This document shows, one piece after another, positions 62,751-64,000 of a stretch of DNA of 64,000 nt. The stretch is taken from contig SZPI01000024.1 of NCBI GenBank assembly GCA_030263635.1, positions 1-64,000 on the forward strand, in the 5' to 3' direction. How positions within the stretch are numbered: position 1 is the stretch's first letter; every line of letters begins with the position of its first letter. The position numbers were made by a program, and so were the translations under genes. This stretch comes from Flexicrinis sp001567485. GTDB taxonomy: Bacteria > Chloroflexota > Anaerolineae > Aggregatilineales > Phototrophicaceae. The notes beneath the pieces are model-generated. The model made no database searches and was not told the origin of the DNA. It was given only the letters and a program-made list of their open reading frames with translations.

Positions 62751-63833
62751 CTACTCGTCGCCGCCGCCGCCCAACCGCACGTTGCTGGCGCGGATTTGCG
62801 CCTCGATGTCGCTGGCGGTCTGCGGATTCTCGCGTAGAAACACCTTCGCGTTCTCGCGCCCCTGCCCCAACATCAGCTCGCCATAGCGAAAGAACGCGCC
62901 GCGTTTGTCGATGATGCCGAGATCGACGCCCAAGTCGACAATCTCGCCGGTCTTGCTGATACCGGCCTCGTCGGCGGTGAACATGATGTCGAACTCCGCT
63001 TCGCGGAACGGCGGCGCCACCTTGTTTTTCGTCACGCGGACTTTGGTGCGGTTGCCGATCGTCTCGCCGGCGACCTTGATCGCCTGCACACGGCGGATGT
63101 CGAGGCGCACCGTCGCGTAAAACTTCAGCGCGCGCCCGCCCGGCTGAGTCTCCGGGCTGCCATAAACGATGCCGACCTTCTCGCGGATTTGGTTGGTGAA
63201 CATGACCGACACGTTACTCTGTTTGATCGCGCCGGCCAGCTTGCGCAGCGCCTGACTCATCAAGCGGGCCTGCAAACCGACGTGGCTGTCGCCCATCTCG
63301 CCTTCGATCTCCGCACGCGGGACGAGCGCCGCCACCGAGTCGATCACAATGACATCGAACGCGCCGGAACGCACCAGCGTCTCGGTGATCTCCAGCGCTT
63401 GCTCGCCGGTATCGGGCTGGCTGACATACAGACGGTTGAGATCGACACCGATACGCGCCGCATACGTCGGGTCGAGCGCGTGTTCCATATCGACGAACGC
63501 CGTCAAGCCGCCGCGCTTCTGGGCTTCGGCCACCACATGCAAACACAGCGTCGTCTTGCCCGACGACTCCGGCCCGTAGATTTCAGTGATGCGCCCGCGC
63601 GGCACGCCGCCGACGCCAATCGCGATGTCCAGCGTAAGCGAGCCGGTCGGGATGGTGTCAACAACCATGTGCGTCGCTTCGCCGAGCGCGACGATCGTGC
63701 CGTCGCCGAACCGCTTGGTCAAGTCGGAGAGCGCGCTTTCGAGCGCCTTGCGCTTCCCTTCATCGACCGGTGCGCCGTCTGCGCCGTCAAACAGATCGCC
63801 GTCGTCCTGCTTTGATTTGCGCCGGGGAGCCAT
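62751..63833 (-). CDS. recA: recombinase RecA
   Basis: From ATG 63833, preceded by GAGAAGGACG, the product is 360 residues. It has Walker A GPESSGKTT (87-95), VDMEHALDPTYAARIGVDL, VIDSVAALVPRAEIEGEMGD (loop 1), TNQIREKVGIVYGSPETQPGG (loop 2 and flanks, here in order) and the C-terminal domain ending in GGGGDE. It binds single-stranded DNA, promotes strand exchange and supports LexA self-cleavage. Starts at 63869 and 63914 lack a ribosome site. It is divergent from the cobalamin adenosyltransferase. Confidence 0.97.
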   Translation of the reverse strand: MAPRRKSKQDDGDLFDGADGAPVDEGKRKALESALSDLTKRFGDGTIVALGEATHMVVDTIPTGSLTLDIAIGVGGVPRGRITEIYGPESSGKTTLCLHVVAEAQKRGGLTAFVDMEHALDPTYAARIGVDLNRLYVSQPDTGEQALEITETLVRSGAFDVIVIDSVAALVPRAEIEGEMGDSHVGLQARLMSQALRKLAGAIKQSNVSVMFTNQIREKVGIVYGSPETQPGGRALKFYATVRLDIRRVQAIKVAGETIGNRTKVRVTKNKVAPPFREAEFDIMFTADEAGISKTGEIVDLGVDLGIIDKRGAFFRYGELMLGQGRENAKVFLRENPQTASDIEAQIRASNVRLGGGGDE

Positions 63834-63900
63834 CGATCGTTCGTCCTTCTCTGCGATTGTGGTATACATAGTCGTGAGTCTATCGTATGGAATGATACCG

Positions 63901-63920
63901 CCAAATTTTAGCACATTTGG
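63901..63920. promoter_or_regulatory. inverted repeat overlapping the recA -10 box
   Basis: CCAAAT (63901-63906) and ATTTGG (63915-63920) form an inverted repeat with an 8-base spacer. It covers the proposed recA -10 and part of the proposed promoter of the divergent gene. It is placed like an operator; whether LexA or another regulator binds is unknown. Confidence 0.4.
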
Positions 63921-63934
63921 TCTATATCGGTCAA
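63905..63934 (-). promoter_or_regulatory. recA: recA promoter
   Basis: On the minus strand TTGACC (63934-63929) and TAAAAT (63910-63905) are 18 bp apart, a good housekeeping-sigma match. The leader to ATG 63833 would be about 65 bases. Confidence 0.65.
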
Positions 63935-63962
63935 CGGTCTATCATCGTATGGAGTGTCAACT

Positions 63963-64000
63963 ATGAAGATCTATACAAAAACCGGCGACGACGGCTACAC
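63963..64000 (+). CDS. cob(I)alamin adenosyltransferase, PduO type (partial)
   Basis: Only the first 12 codons are in the window: MKIYTKTGDDGY and the start of the next codon. This is the highly conserved N-terminus of PduO/MMAB adenosyltransferases, whose KTGDDG loop binds ATP. The enzyme makes adenosylcobalamin. GGAG lies 9 bases upstream of the ATG. TTGGTC (63917-63922) and TATCAT (63940-63945), 17 bp apart, could be its promoter. The call is from a short peptide but a distinctive one, and fits the corrinoid importer elsewhere in the window. Confidence 0.75.
   Translation, partial: MKIYTKTGDDGY

Overview
The window is about 64 kb of high-GC DNA, almost fully coding. Its gene set is RNase J, RsmI, BipA/TypA, RecA, two FemAB-type peptidoglycan enzymes, an L,D-transpeptidase, DUF1385 and DUF4230 proteins, and many multi-pass glycosyltransferases. 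This fits a non-model bacterium, most likely Chloroflexota (Anaerolineae-like). That assignment is inferred from gene content and style; no rRNA or tRNA gene was seen.

Layout. 1-11.3 kb: a frameshifted sugar isomerase/epimerase, a YkuD transpeptidase, RsmI, a FemAB protein, a helical-repeat protein, a membrane protein, a PpiC lipoprotein, a TPR protein and a large GT39-like enzyme. 11.4-15.2 kb: a minus-strand BtuF-BtuC-BtuD-type importer behind a cobalamin riboswitch and an intrinsic terminator, so cobalamin or another corrinoid is a better substrate guess than iron siderophore. 15.6-19.3 kb: a DUF4230 protein, TypA and repeat-filled intergenic DNA. 19.35-30.65 kb: a compact 12-gene minus-strand operon with a Wzm/Wzt-type polysaccharide exporter, three glycosyltransferases, an FkbM methyltransferase and six sulfotransferases. 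It most likely makes and exports a sulfated, methylated surface glycan.

31-39.7 kb: an APH-fold kinase overlapping a homocysteine methyltransferase, a lone MazF toxin, an SDR, DUF1385, an M24 peptidase, a GT87-like protein and a membrane protein. 39.9-46.5 kb: four small membrane proteins divergent from a CrtN-like oxidoreductase and a large membrane-anchored GMC oxidoreductase. 47-55 kb: a GH94-like enzyme and several hypothetical, hydrolase and kinase-like genes, one of them an APH homologue with Asn in place of the catalytic Asp. 55.4-64 kb: ammonium transporter, a decayed DUF433/DUF5615 toxin-antitoxin pair, RNase J, an SGNH hydrolase, a cysteine-motif protein, a second FemAB protein, RecA, and the start of a cob(I)alamin adenosyltransferase that runs off the window.

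Several families of short dispersed repeats occupy the intergenic gaps: a 110-bp element, a composite hairpin element, CTGACCACTGA-type word arrays, a four-copy 52-bp tandem repeat and a 20-bp palindrome. They recur in both orientations and are the most visible non-coding structure here. No CRISPR array, insertion sequence, prophage or RNA gene other than the riboswitch was recognised.
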